Positions 7,746 to 15,721 of a stretch of DNA of 64,000 nucleotides are shown piece after piece. The stretch comes from Ilumatobacteraceae bacterium (lineage in GTDB: Bacteria > Actinomycetota > Acidimicrobiia > Acidimicrobiales > Ilumatobacteraceae). Position 1 is the first letter of the stretch, and every line of letters starts with the position of its first letter. Position numbers and translations under genes: made by a program. The notes below the pieces were generated by a model, which made no database searches, was not told where the DNA came from, and saw only the letters and a program-made list of their open reading frames with translations. The stretch spans positions 1-64,000 of the forward strand of contig JAHEKY010000001.1 of assembly GCA_024644465.1 (NCBI GenBank), given 5' to 3'.

Positions 7746-9360
7746 TGTCGATCTCGAACGCCAACTCGTCGACTACGTCGACGCCACGACCACACCGGTC
7801 ACCCACCCCGCCCCGCTACGAACGGAGATGATCATGCTCGCACCGGACCGCAACGAACCGTCCCGCCGGATCTGGATGTCGGCCGCCGCGGCCGCCGCCG
7901 CGATCATCGCCGTCGGGGCCCTCGTGTTCGCCGCGACGCGCGACGGCGACTCGGAGCCGGCCGACGAACCGCCGCCGGCGACGTCCGAGCAGCCGGCACC
8001 CGAGACGACGGTCGCCGTCGGGCCTCGCGAGCAGGCAGCGATCGACGCAGCCGCGGCGTACTGGCGTGCGTGGAGTGACGGCGACGCCGATGCCGTGCTC
8101 GCCGCCTCGGACACGACGGAGTTGGCCGTCCAGAAGGAAGCCGAGCTCGTGCCGTGGTGGGCAGGCGCAGCATGGCCGGACGGGAGCACCGACCGCTGGC
8201 CGAGCGGCCCGTGCCGCATCGTCGGCACCGGGCTCGACGGAGATGCCATCCCAGTCGAATGCCAGGTCGCCGTGCCCGACCCGGTCGCCGTCGCGCTCGA
8301 TCGACACGAGCTGTTGTGGACGGTCGACGTCAACGACGACGGCACGATCCGGCGCCGGGCCGAGCCGATGACCGCGCTCCTCAGCAACTACACACCGGTG
8401 TGGTCCGCCTACGCCGACTACCTGTCGATGTTCCGCCCCGACGAGTACGCCGCAGCCTGCGACCCGGCAGCGTTCGGCGCCGGTGAGATCTTCGACCAGG
8501 CCGGCCTCGCGCTCACGGGCGAGTGCGCCGCACTCACGAGCGCCGCATCCGCCGACGTCGCTGCCTGGATCGCCGCCGACCGCCCCGAACCGCCCGCCGT
8601 CGATGAACCCGCCGACGAACCGGAGGTCGTCGACGAGGCACTCACCACCGAGGCGCTCGTCGGCTACTGGGCGAACGTCGACGGGTGGACCGCGTTGTTC
8701 GCCGACTTCCGTCGCGACGGAACGTTCACGATCGGCAACACCGGCCGGCTCGACGGCGGCGCGTTCACCGGCGGCACGTACGCCGTCGAGAACGACCAGA
8801 TCGTCTTCACCGGCATCGGCGGCGGGTGCGACGGTGAGCGATTCGTGTGGCGGCCGACGGCGTTCGGTGGTGGCGCCCTCGATGTCGACGTGACACCGAA
8901 CGGCGGCTGTGCATCCCTCGCCACGTGGAGCTGGGTCCGGGTGTCACCGGCCTCGCCGGCGAGTCTCGACCTGCAACCCGGAGACCGCGAAGTCACGCCC
9001 GCGGCACCGGCGGAGATCCGCGACGTCGTCGGGATCTGGGTGCGGCTCGGCAGCGGCGACGTCCTCGCGATCGAGAGCGACGGCACGTACCTGTTCACGA
9101 CCGACGGCGACACGCTCGAGCCGACCGACCGCGGTCAGTTGACCGTCGATGCGCTTGGCGAACTCGTGTTCACGAGCAACGGGGCCGGTGCCTGCGCGGC
9201 GGGCGACACATGGAGGTGGGCCGATGTCACCACGGCGGCCGATCTCATCCGAGAGGGCAACCCGCGCGGCACGACGATGCGCACGACGGCGAGTGCGATG
9301 TGCTCGTCGGCCAACGGCGGCACCGTGTGGCGGCTGCTGTCACCCGACGTCCCCGGCTGA
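7738..9360 (+). CDS. Single-pass membrane protein with extracytoplasmic beta-domain repeats; possible anti-sigma partner
   Basis: A 540-residue protein: a short cytoplasmic N-terminus (1-44), one Ala-rich transmembrane helix (about 45-67), a Pro/Glu/Thr linker, then a long extracytoplasmic part. That part holds an NTF2/SnoaL-like stretch (AAIDAAAAYWRAWSDGDADAVLAAS), and two related domains that begin LVGYWAN and VVGIWVRL, each with an FRRDGTF- or IESDGTY-like strand and Cys pairs. The gene starts inside the sigma-factor gene, which argues for co-regulation. The short N-terminus lacks the HxxxCxxC zinc anti-sigma motif, so an anti-sigma role is inferred from gene order only. It could instead be an envelope protein made under control of that sigma factor. 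Confidence 0.6.
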   Translation: MADVDLERQLVDYVDATTTPVTHPAPLRTEMIMLAPDRNEPSRRIWMSAAAAAAAIIAVGALVFAATRDGDSEPADEPPPATSEQPAPETTVAVGPREQAAIDAAAAYWRAWSDGDADAVLAASDTTELAVQKEAELVPWWAGAAWPDGSTDRWPSGPCRIVGTGLDGDAIPVECQVAVPDPVAVALDRHELLWTVDVNDDGTIRRRAEPMTALLSNYTPVWSAYADYLSMFRPDEYAAACDPAAFGAGEIFDQAGLALTGECAALTSAASADVAAWIAADRPEPPAVDEPADEPEVVDEALTTEALVGYWANVDGWTALFADFRRDGTFTIGNTGRLDGGAFTGGTYAVENDQIVFTGIGGGCDGERFVWRPTAFGGGALDVDVTPNGGCASLATWSWVRVSPASPASLDLQPGDREVTPAAPAEIRDVVGIWVRLGSGDVLAIESDGTYLFTTDGDTLEPTDRGQLTVDALGELVFTSNGAGACAAGDTWRWADVTTAADLIREGNPRGTTMRTTASAMCSSANGGTVWRLLSPDVPG

Positions 9361-9392
9361 CCCCCCACCCCACCCCACCCCACCACACCCGT

Positions 9393-9434
9393 GCGATGAC
9401 GATCATCCCGCCGGCGCGGGGACATCGTCATCGC
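9393..9434. repeat. Hairpin element H0 upstream of the AbiEi/DUF559 gene
   Basis: An 11-bp inverted repeat, GCGATGACGAT and ATCGTCATCGC, encloses a second CCCG/CGGG pairing. It belongs to the same family as the four hairpins at 10479-10701 on the other side of the adjacent gene. Confidence 0.75.
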
Positions 9435-9437
9435 TGC

Positions 9438-9479
9438 GGAGATTCCGCCGTTGGGACGGGAGATTCCGCCGTTGGGACG
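9438..9479. repeat. Perfect 21-bp tandem duplication, possible operator
   Basis: GGAGATTCCGCCGTTGGGAC followed by G is present twice head to tail (9438-9458 and 9459-9479), ending 54 bp before the AbiEi/DUF559 start. The position suggests a binding site for the winged-helix protein encoded downstream, or a slippage product. Confidence 0.6.
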
Positions 9480-9533
9480 TACGCTCGACGTCACCGACTC
9501 CCTCCGCGACGTACTCGAATCCGGAGCGGGGCC

Positions 9534-10469
9534 ATGACCTATCTACCACCCGAGGCACACGCGCTGTTCGAGCGGCAGCACGGCGTCGCCTCGATCGAGC
9601 AACTCGAGATGTGCGGACTCAGCCGTCGTCAGGTCGAGCACCTGGAGCGCAACGGCGCGCTGTTCAACGTGCTGCGGGGCGCCTACCGCTCGCCGAGTGT
9701 GCCGGAGACCGAGCTCGGCCGATGTGCGGCGCTGTGTGTCGCACGTCCCGGTGTCGCGATCGCCGGCCCGACCGCCGGGCGGCTGCACGGGTTCCGTCGT
9801 GTGTCCGGCGATCGGCGAATCCACCTCATCGCCCAGCCTGGCGCCCAACCGGCGACCGTTGACCCGCGCGTCGTCACGTACCGCACCGCAGCGATCCATC
9901 CGCACGACGTGATCGCCCGACCCGACGGGATCCGGGTCACGTCTCAGCCGCGGACCGCGCTCGACCTCGCGCGGTCACTGCGCTTCGGCGACCTCGTGTC
10001 CGTCATCGAGCAGGCGATGCACGACGGCGCCGCCTCGGACGCGGAGATGCGGGCGGTGGCCGTCGACTGGGTTCGACGGCGACCGTGGGTGCGGCGATAT
10101 CTCGCGGCACTCGACTGCCGACTCGGCGGTGGTGCGGCCGAGTCGCATCCCGAGGTTCGAGTCGGGCGGGCGTTGCGCGCAGCCGGGGTCCACGGGGTCG
10201 TCCGCCAGTTTCGCATCGAGCTGAACGGGTACGGGTGGGCGAAATTCGACCTCGCAGTACCGAGACTGCGGTGGGCGATCGAGGTCGACGTGTTCCCGAC
10301 CCATGAGGAACTCGCCGGCGCGTGGTCCGACCGACGCCGCGACGACGCCGCGACGAGGCTCGGCTGGGTCGTCGACCGCATCACCCGCTCGCGCTACGAG
10401 TCGGCGTTCGAGGACGAGATCCGATCGCTCACCGCCCAGTTCCACCGCCTCGACCGAGCCGCCGGGTGA
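9534..10469 (+). CDS. AbiEi-type antitoxin / DUF559 domain protein
   Basis: A 311-residue protein. Residues about 1-60 form an AbiEi-antitoxin-like winged helix (LFERQHGVASIEQLEMCGLSRRQVEHL, then LRGAYR). The C-terminal part is a DUF559/Vsr-like fold with a candidate PD-(D/E)xK core: Asp in KFDLAVP followed by Glu and Asp in WAIEVD. The family is common and multicopy in actinobacteria; members are annotated as type IV toxin-antitoxin components or restriction-like nucleases, with function unproven. The ATG at 9534 has GGAGCGGGG upstream. No AbiEii-like nucleotidyltransferase toxin is adjacent. The gene is isolated and bracketed by five copies of one hairpin family, which suggests mobility or recombination. 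Confidence 0.7.
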   Translation: MTYLPPEAHALFERQHGVASIEQLEMCGLSRRQVEHLERNGALFNVLRGAYRSPSVPETELGRCAALCVARPGVAIAGPTAGRLHGFRRVSGDRRIHLIAQPGAQPATVDPRVVTYRTAAIHPHDVIARPDGIRVTSQPRTALDLARSLRFGDLVSVIEQAMHDGAASDAEMRAVAVDWVRRRPWVRRYLAALDCRLGGGAAESHPEVRVGRALRAAGVHGVVRQFRIELNGYGWAKFDLAVPRLRWAIEVDVFPTHEELAGAWSDRRRDDAATRLGWVVDRITRSRYESAFEDEIRSLTAQFHRLDRAAG

Positions 10470-10476
10470 GCCCCCC

Positions 10477-10718
10477 GTGCGATGACGATCACCCCGCCCC
10501 CACGGGATCAACGTCATCGCAGCGCAAGTGAGGCCCGGGCGGTGACGATCACCCCGCCCCGGCGGGATCAACGTCATCGAACCGCGGATGAACCCCCGTG
10601 CGATGACGATCACCCCGCCCCCACGGGATCAACGTCATCGCAGCGCAAGTGAGGCCCGTGCGATGACGATCACCCCGCCCCGGCGGGATCAACGTCATCG
10701 AACCGCGGATGAGGCCGT
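10477..10718. repeat. Two near-identical 121-bp repeats, each with two hairpins
   Basis: Units 10477-10597 and 10598-10718 differ at only a few positions. Each holds two 42-bp palindromes, with cores 10479-10520, 10539-10580, 10600-10641 and 10660-10701. The arms begin GCGATGACGATC (GCGGTGACGATC in the second) and end GGGATCAACGTCATCG. They are related to the hairpin at 9393-9434 and fill the gap between the AbiEi/DUF559 gene and the end of uvrA. Confidence 0.85.
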
Positions 10719-10735
10719 GCGCCGGCCGGGCCGCA

Positions 10736-10752
10736 CCGCCCGCCGCGGGCGG
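10736..10752 (-). terminator. Hairpin at the 3' end of uvrA
   Basis: A 7-bp GC-only stem, CCGCCCG/CGGGCGG with loop CCG, starts 6 nt beyond the uvrA stop codon. It lacks a T-tract, but the position fits a terminator. Confidence 0.5.
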
Positions 10753-10758
10753 GCTCGG

Positions 10759-13632
10759 TCAGAGGATGTCGCGCAGGTACTGGCCGGTGAACGAGCCGTC
10801 GACGGCGGCGACGTCCTCCGGAGACCCCTCGGCGACGACGGTGCCGCCCTGGCTGCCGCCACCGGGACCGAGATCGATCAACCAGTCCGCGGTCTTGATC
10901 ACGTCGAGGTTGTGCTCGATCACGAGGACGGTGTTGCCCTGGTCGACCAGCCGTTGGAGCACGGTCAGCAGCCGCCCGACGTCTTCGAAGTGGAGACCGG
11001 TCGTCGGTTCGTCCAGCAGGTAGATCGTGTGGCCGGTGGAGCGCTTCGCCAGTTCGGTGGCGAGCTTGACGCGCTGTGCCTCGCCGCCGGAGAGCGTCGG
11101 CGCGGGCTGGCCGAGCCGCACGTAGCCGAGCCCGACGTCCATCAGCGTCTCCATGTAGCGGGCGATGCCCGGCTGGTTGGCGAAGAACCCGACCGCCTCG
11201 GCGACCGGCATGTCGAGCACATCGGCGATGTTCTTGCCCTTGAACTCGATGTCGAGCGTGTCGCGGTTGAACCGGGCCCCCTTGCAGACCTCGCACGGCA
11301 CGTACACGTCGGGCAGGAAGTGCATCTCGATCTTGATCGTGCCGTCGCCGGAGCACGCCTCGCAGCGGCCGCCCTTGACGTTGAAGCTGAACCGCCCCGG
11401 CTGGTAGCCGCGTACCTTCGCCTCGTTGGTCTGCGCGAACAGCTTGCGGATCTTGTCGAACACGCCGGTGTACGTCGCCGGGTTCGAGCGCGGTGTGCGG
11501 CCGATCGGCGACTGGTCCATGTCGATCACCTTGTCGAGGTGCTCGCTGATGCCGGTGATCTTCTTGTGCTTGCCGGACGGTGTCTTCGACTTGTAGATCT
11601 TCTGCATCAATACCGGCAGCAGGATGTCGCGCACGAGCGTCGACTTGCCCGAGCCGGACACGCCCGTGACGGCGACGAAGTTGCCGAGCGGGATCTTGAT
11701 GTCGAGGTTCTGCAGGTTGTGTTCGCGTGCGCCGTAGATCTCGACGCTGTGCAGCCCGCGGGGGCGTCGGGCCTCCGGGACCGGGATCTTCTTCTTGCCG
11801 CTGATGTACTGCCCGGTGACCGAGGCCTTCGCCTTCGCGATCCCCTTGACGGGGCCGGCGTAGACGATCTCGCCGCCGTGCTCGCCGGCGCCGGGGCCGA
11901 TGTCGACGATCCAGTCGCTCTCCTTGATCGTCTCCTCGTCGTGCTCGACGACGATCACGGTGTTGCCGAGGTCGCGCAGGCGCGTCAGCGTGTCGATCAG
12001 CCGGCGGTTGTCGCGCTGGTGGAGGCCGATCGACGGCTCGTCGAGGACGTACAGCGTGCCGACGAGACCCGAGCCGATCTGCGAGGCGAGGCGGATCCGC
12101 TGCGCCTCACCGCCGGCCAGCGTGCCTGCAGAGCGCGACAGCGTGAGGTAGTCGAGGCCGACGTCGAGCAGGAAGCCGAGCCGGGCGTTGATCTCCTTCG
12201 TGACCCGTTCGGCGATCAGCCGATCGCGCTCGGTCAGTTCGAGCGCGGCGAGGAACTTCGCGGACTCGCCGATCGACAGCTCGCAGACCTCGGAGATGTT
12301 GCGGTCGTTGATCGTGACGGCGAGCGACGACGGCTTGAGCCGCGCCCCGCCACACGCCCCGCACGGCACGAGCCGCATGTAGCCCTCGTACTGGTCGCGT
12401 GCCCATTCGCTGTCGCTGCCCTCGTGCCGGCGCCGGATCCACGGGATGACACCCTCGTACTCGGTCGAGTACGACCGCGACCGGCCGTAACGGTTCTTGT
12501 ACTTCACGGTCATCTTGCCCTTGACGCCGTGGAGGATCAGCTTCTGCTGTTTCGCGGTCAGCTTCTCCCACGGCGCCGTGAGATCGATGTCGTTCGCCTC
12601 CGCGACCGACTCGAGCATCCGCGTGAAGTACTGCGTGTGTGCGCTGCGCCACGGCGCGATCGCGCCGTCGGAGATCGAGGCCTCGACGTCGGGGATGACG
12701 AGCTCGGGGTCGACTTCGAACGTGGTGCCGAGCCCGTCACACGACGCGCACGCGCCGTACGGCGAGTTGAACGAGAAGTTGCGAGGGGCGGGGTCCTCGT
12801 AGCTCGTGCCACATTCGCTGCACGCAAGGTGTTGGCTGAACGTGAGCATCTCGTTGGCCGCGCCGTCCCGGCCGATGATCTCGATCTCGGCCACGCCGTC
12901 GGCGAGCGTCAGCGCCTGTTCGAGCGAGTCGGTCAGCCGCCGTTCGATGCCGTCCTTCAGGACGAGCCGGTCGACGATGATCTCGATCTTGTGGTTCTCG
13001 TACTTCGCGAGCCGCTCGTCGCGCTCGAGGAACTCGTCGAGTTCGACGGTCTCGCCGTCGATGCGGGCACGCACGTACCCCTGCCCGGACAGGTCGGCGA
13101 GCAACGTGTCGTACTCCCCCTTGCGGCCGCGCACGACCGGTGCGAGCACCTGGAAACGCATCCCCTCGTCCATCGCGAGGATGCGGTCGACGATCTGTTG
13201 CGGGGTCTGGCGCTGGAGCCGGGTGCCGTCGTTCGGGCAGTGCTGGATGCCGACGCGGGCGTAGAGCAGGCGGAGGTAGTCGTACACCTCGGTGATCGTG
13301 CCGACGGTCGACCGGGGGTTGCGCCCGGCGGACTTCTGGTCGATCGAGATCGCCGGCGACAGACCCTCGATGACGTCGACGTCGGGCTTGTCCATCTGCC
13401 CGAGGAACTGGCGTGCATAGGAGCTGAGCGATTCGACGTACCGCCGTTGCCCCTCCGCGTAGATCGTGTCGAACGCGAGGCTCGACTTGCCCGAACCGGA
13501 CAGGCCCGTGAAGACGACGAGTCGATCGCGCGGCAACTCGACGTTGACGTTCTTGAGATTGTGTTCGCGTGCGCCACGCACGACGATCTGAGGGCGATCG
13601 GTGGTGCCGGTGGCGGGTTTTCTGGCAGCCAT
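10759..13632 (-). CDS. uvrA: Excinuclease ABC subunit A (UvrA)
   Basis: The damage-recognition ATPase of nucleotide excision repair; a dimer loads UvrB on lesions. The 957-residue product is full length, with two ABC modules. The first Walker A is GLSGSGKSS (43-51) and the second is GVSGSGKST in the C-terminal half. Zinc modules are visible ([11 protein letters not shown]...[13 protein letters not shown]...CEVC), as are two signature motifs ([24 protein letters not shown]) and the terminal [17 protein letters not shown] segment. The upstream region carries a LexA-type box and a TAGCAT -10 sequence 9 nt before the ATG. It is transcribed alone; a GC hairpin follows the stop. Confidence 0.98.
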   Translation of the reverse strand: MAARKPATGTTDRPQIVVRGAREHNLKNVNVELPRDRLVVFTGLSGSGKSSLAFDTIYAEGQRRYVESLSSYARQFLGQMDKPDVDVIEGLSPAISIDQKSAGRNPRSTVGTITEVYDYLRLLYARVGIQHCPNDGTRLQRQTPQQIVDRILAMDEGMRFQVLAPVVRGRKGEYDTLLADLSGQGYVRARIDGETVELDEFLERDERLAKYENHKIEIIVDRLVLKDGIERRLTDSLEQALTLADGVAEIEIIGRDGAANEMLTFSQHLACSECGTSYEDPAPRNFSFNSPYGACASCDGLGTTFEVDPELVIPDVEASISDGAIAPWRSAHTQYFTRMLESVAEANDIDLTAPWEKLTAKQQKLILHGVKGKMTVKYKNRYGRSRSYSTEYEGVIPWIRRRHEGSDSEWARDQYEGYMRLVPCGACGGARLKPSSLAVTINDRNISEVCELSIGESAKFLAALELTERDRLIAERVTKEINARLGFLLDVGLDYLTLSRSAGTLAGGEAQRIRLASQIGSGLVGTLYVLDEPSIGLHQRDNRRLIDTLTRLRDLGNTVIVVEHDEETIKESDWIVDIGPGAGEHGGEIVYAGPVKGIAKAKASVTGQYISGKKKIPVPEARRPRGLHSVEIYGAREHNLQNLDIKIPLGNFVAVTGVSGSGKSTLVRDILLPVLMQKIYKSKTPSGKHKKITGISEHLDKVIDMDQSPIGRTPRSNPATYTGVFDKIRKLFAQTNEAKVRGYQPGRFSFNVKGGRCEACSGDGTIKIEMHFLPDVYVPCEVCKGARFNRDTLDIEFKGKNIADVLDMPVAEAVGFFANQPGIARYMETLMDVGLGYVRLGQPAPTLSGGEAQRVKLATELAKRSTGHTIYLLDEPTTGLHFEDVGRLLTVLQRLVDQGNTVLVIEHNLDVIKTADWLIDLGPGGGSQGGTVVAEGSPEDVAAVDGSFTGQYLRDIL

Positions 13633-13641
13633 GAACCGACA

Positions 13642-13664
13642 ATGCTACCGGCGAACAGGTGTTC
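13642..13664 (-). promoter_or_regulatory. LexA/SOS box and -10 of uvrA
   Basis: CGAACAGGTGTTC (13652-13664) matches the Gram-positive LexA consensus CGAACRNRYGTTC exactly. A -10-like TAGCAT (13647 down to 13642) follows on the minus strand, ending 9 nt before the uvrA ATG. Repressor bound here would cover the promoter, so damage induction of uvrA is predicted. Confidence 0.75.
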
Positions 13665-13805
13665 AGGTCCGACCAACCACCGACGGCGTCGGGTCGGGCA
13701 CGGGCGTCGTCGCGCCGGCCGCCTGAAGTCGGATCGAAACGACGCGTCGGACACTTCCGCGCCACCTTCCACGGCCGGCGGGTGTGCACCTGACAGAGTC
13801 GTGAC

Positions 13806-15008
13806 GTGACCCACGCACTCGGAACGGCACCACGTCCGGGCGTCGATGCCCGGCGCGCGCTGTTCCCGACCGGCTTGACGATGCTGAAGGCCCTCGCCGT
13901 CGCGCGGTGGGTGACGTGGCTGTGGATGTTCGGTGTCGTCTTCGTGTCCGCGACCCGGACGGTGGACGCGCCACGGCCGAACGACCCGTCGGGCGCCGAC
14001 ACCGCGCTGCGCCATCCGCTGATCGCGTCCGTCTGCGTGGTTCTCGTCCTGCTGATGGCGGTCGCCGCGACCGTGTCGATCCGGTCGTCGCCCGAGCGGT
14101 TGATGCGGCCGACGTTCGCGCTCGCCGAAGGGGCGCTGGCGCTGCTGCTGAGCGCCATCGACGGATGGGTGTTCGACCCCGGCCACGTGTTCGAGACGTC
14201 CCAGAGCCTCGCGACGCAGTACCCCTTGATCGCGGCGGCGTCGCTCGGCCTCACGTTCGGGCCGTGGGTGGCAGCGGGCTTCGGCATCCTCGTCGGACCC
14301 GCCGAGTGGCTCGCGGTCGAGTTGAACGAGTTCTCCGACTACTCGCTGCGGCACTGGTTCTCCCTGCTCGCCACGTCGCTGTTCTTCGGCGCCGCCGGAG
14401 CACTGTTCGGATGGCTGGCGACGCTCCTCCGCCGCGTCGAGGGCGAGATCGCCGATCAGCGGGCGCGGGACGAGGTCGGTCGCGTCCTCCACGACACGGT
14501 GCTGCAGACGCTCGCACTCGTCGAGCAGCGCACGGCCTCGGGCGATCCCGAACTCGCGGCCGCCGCGCGCGACGCCGACCGTGATCTCCGTCGATTCCTG
14601 TTCGGCGCAGCCAGCCGAGATCGCCACTCGCTCGAGTCCGCCGTGCGGTCCGCCGTCGAGCGGGCGACGTCCCATCACGACATCGATGTGCTCGTCAACG
14701 TGATCGACGACGGCTGCCGCGCCGCGGCGGCCAAGCAGCACGCCCTCGCGGGCGCGGTCGGCGAGGCGGTCACGAACGCGGTGAAGCACGCGGCGGCCAA
14801 CCGGATCGTCGTCTTCGTCGAGACCGACGACGCCGGGGAGGTGTTCGCGTCCGTGCGCGACGACGGGGTCGGTTTCGACGCCACTGCCGTCGAGGCCGGA
14901 CACGGCATCAGCGGCTCGATCCGCGACCGGATGGATGCCGCCGGCGGACGCGCCGAGATCGTCAGCACGCCGGGCGCGGGAACGGAGGTCCGGCTGTGGA
15001 CGACGTGA
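13806..15008 (+). CDS. Two-component sensor histidine kinase (NarL/DesK type)
   Basis: A 400-residue membrane kinase with about five to six hydrophobic segments between residues 28 and 205, then a short coiled linker. The dimerisation/phosphoacceptor helix (RDEVGRVLHDTVLQTLA) has the likely phospho-His at 229. The HATPase_c domain has N-box AVGEAVTNAVKHA and G-box DDGVGFD...HGISGSIRDRM. This H-box type pairs with LuxR-family response regulators, and the next gene, overlapping by 13 nt, is one. No extracytoplasmic sensor domain is seen, so the membrane part probably senses. Start GTG at 13806; an internal ATG at 13881 is an alternative. Confidence 0.85.
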   Translation: MTHALGTAPRPGVDARRALFPTGLTMLKALAVARWVTWLWMFGVVFVSATRTVDAPRPNDPSGADTALRHPLIASVCVVLVLLMAVAATVSIRSSPERLMRPTFALAEGALALLLSAIDGWVFDPGHVFETSQSLATQYPLIAAASLGLTFGPWVAAGFGILVGPAEWLAVELNEFSDYSLRHWFSLLATSLFFGAAGALFGWLATLLRRVEGEIADQRARDEVGRVLHDTVLQTLALVEQRTASGDPELAAAARDADRDLRRFLFGAASRDRHSLESAVRSAVERATSHHDIDVLVNVIDDGCRAAAAKQHALAGAVGEAVTNAVKHAAANRIVVFVETDDAGEVFASVRDDGVGFDATAVEAGHGISGSIRDRMDAAGGRAEIVSTPGAGTEVRLWTT

Positions 15009-15643
15009 GGCCCGGTGTGCCGGCCGGCCCGATCCGGGTCGTGCTCGCCGACGACCACGAGATCGTCAGGGCCGGGCTGCGGGGAGCACTCGACGAGCGG
15101 TTCGACGTCGTCGGCGAGGCGGACGACGCCGAAGGCGCGATCGACGTGATCACCGCCCGGGCCCCCGATCTCGTCGTGTCGGATCTGCACATGCCACGAG
15201 GCGGCGGACTCGCAGTGGTCACTGCGTGCGCGACGATCTGCCCGATCGTCATCCTGACCGTCAGCGAAGCCGAGCGCGACCTGCTCGATGCGATCGCCGC
15301 CGGCGCGGCGGGGTATCTCCTCAAGACCGCGCCGATCGACGAGGTGTCGGCCGCCCTCGTCGCCGCGGCCGGCGGCGAGCCGGTGTTCTCGCCGTCGCTG
15401 GCGGCGCTCGTCCTCGGCGAGTTCCGCCGGATGGCGCGGTCCACGGACAGCAACCCGCTGACGGGACGGGAGCGGGAGGTGCTCCAACTCGTGGCGCGTG
15501 GCCACACGTACAAGGAGATCGGCAGCGATCTCTCGATCGCGCCGAAGACCGCGGAGAACCACGTCCGCAACATCCTCGGCAAGCTGCATCTCAGCCGGCG
15601 CAGCGACCTGGTGCGCTACGCGGTCGAACACGGCCTCGATTGA
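14996..15643 (+). CDS. LuxR/NarL-family response regulator
   Basis: A 215-residue two-domain regulator. The receiver domain has acidic pocket residues at VVLADDHE, phospho-acceptor Asp63 (VVSDLHMP) and conserved Lys110 (YLLKTA). The output domain is a LuxR helix-turn-helix (LTGREREVLQLVARGHTYKEIG...KTAENHVRNILGKL, about 148-205). It begins with a GTG inside the kinase gene, so the pair is translationally coupled, and the kinase is its cognate partner. A strong hairpin follows at 15665. The large membrane protein downstream could be a target, but no operator can be pointed to. Confidence 0.9.
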   Translation: MDDVRPGVPAGPIRVVLADDHEIVRAGLRGALDERFDVVGEADDAEGAIDVITARAPDLVVSDLHMPRGGGLAVVTACATICPIVILTVSEAERDLLDAIAAGAAGYLLKTAPIDEVSAALVAAAGGEPVFSPSLAALVLGEFRRMARSTDSNPLTGREREVLQLVARGHTYKEIGSDLSIAPKTAENHVRNILGKLHLSRRSDLVRYAVEHGLD

Positions 15644-15664
15644 GCCCCCAGAGAAGCCGGGCGG

Positions 15665-15688
15665 CCCCCAGGCCGGTCTGGGGGGTTT
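15665..15688 (+). terminator. Rho-independent-like terminator after the two-component pair
   Basis: CCCCCAG and CTGGGGG form a 7-bp stem around GCCGGT and are followed by GTTT, about 20 nt after the response-regulator stop. Confidence 0.65.
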
Positions 15689-15721
15689 CGCCGATGGTGC
15701 GATCGGCCGGCGATCACGACC

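Noticed and set aside
10477..10718. CRISPR array
   Set aside because: Repeats are palindromic throughout, the 'spacers' are also repeated (121-bp higher-order unit), and no cas gene is nearby.
10588..13809. Plus-strand open frame of over 1000 codons opposite uvrA
   Set aside because: It is the antisense shadow of uvrA in GC-rich DNA; it has no domain-like motifs and a composition of Arg/Asp/Val/Leu runs. Similar long frames opposite uvrB, uvrC, polA and rpsA were rejected for the same reason.
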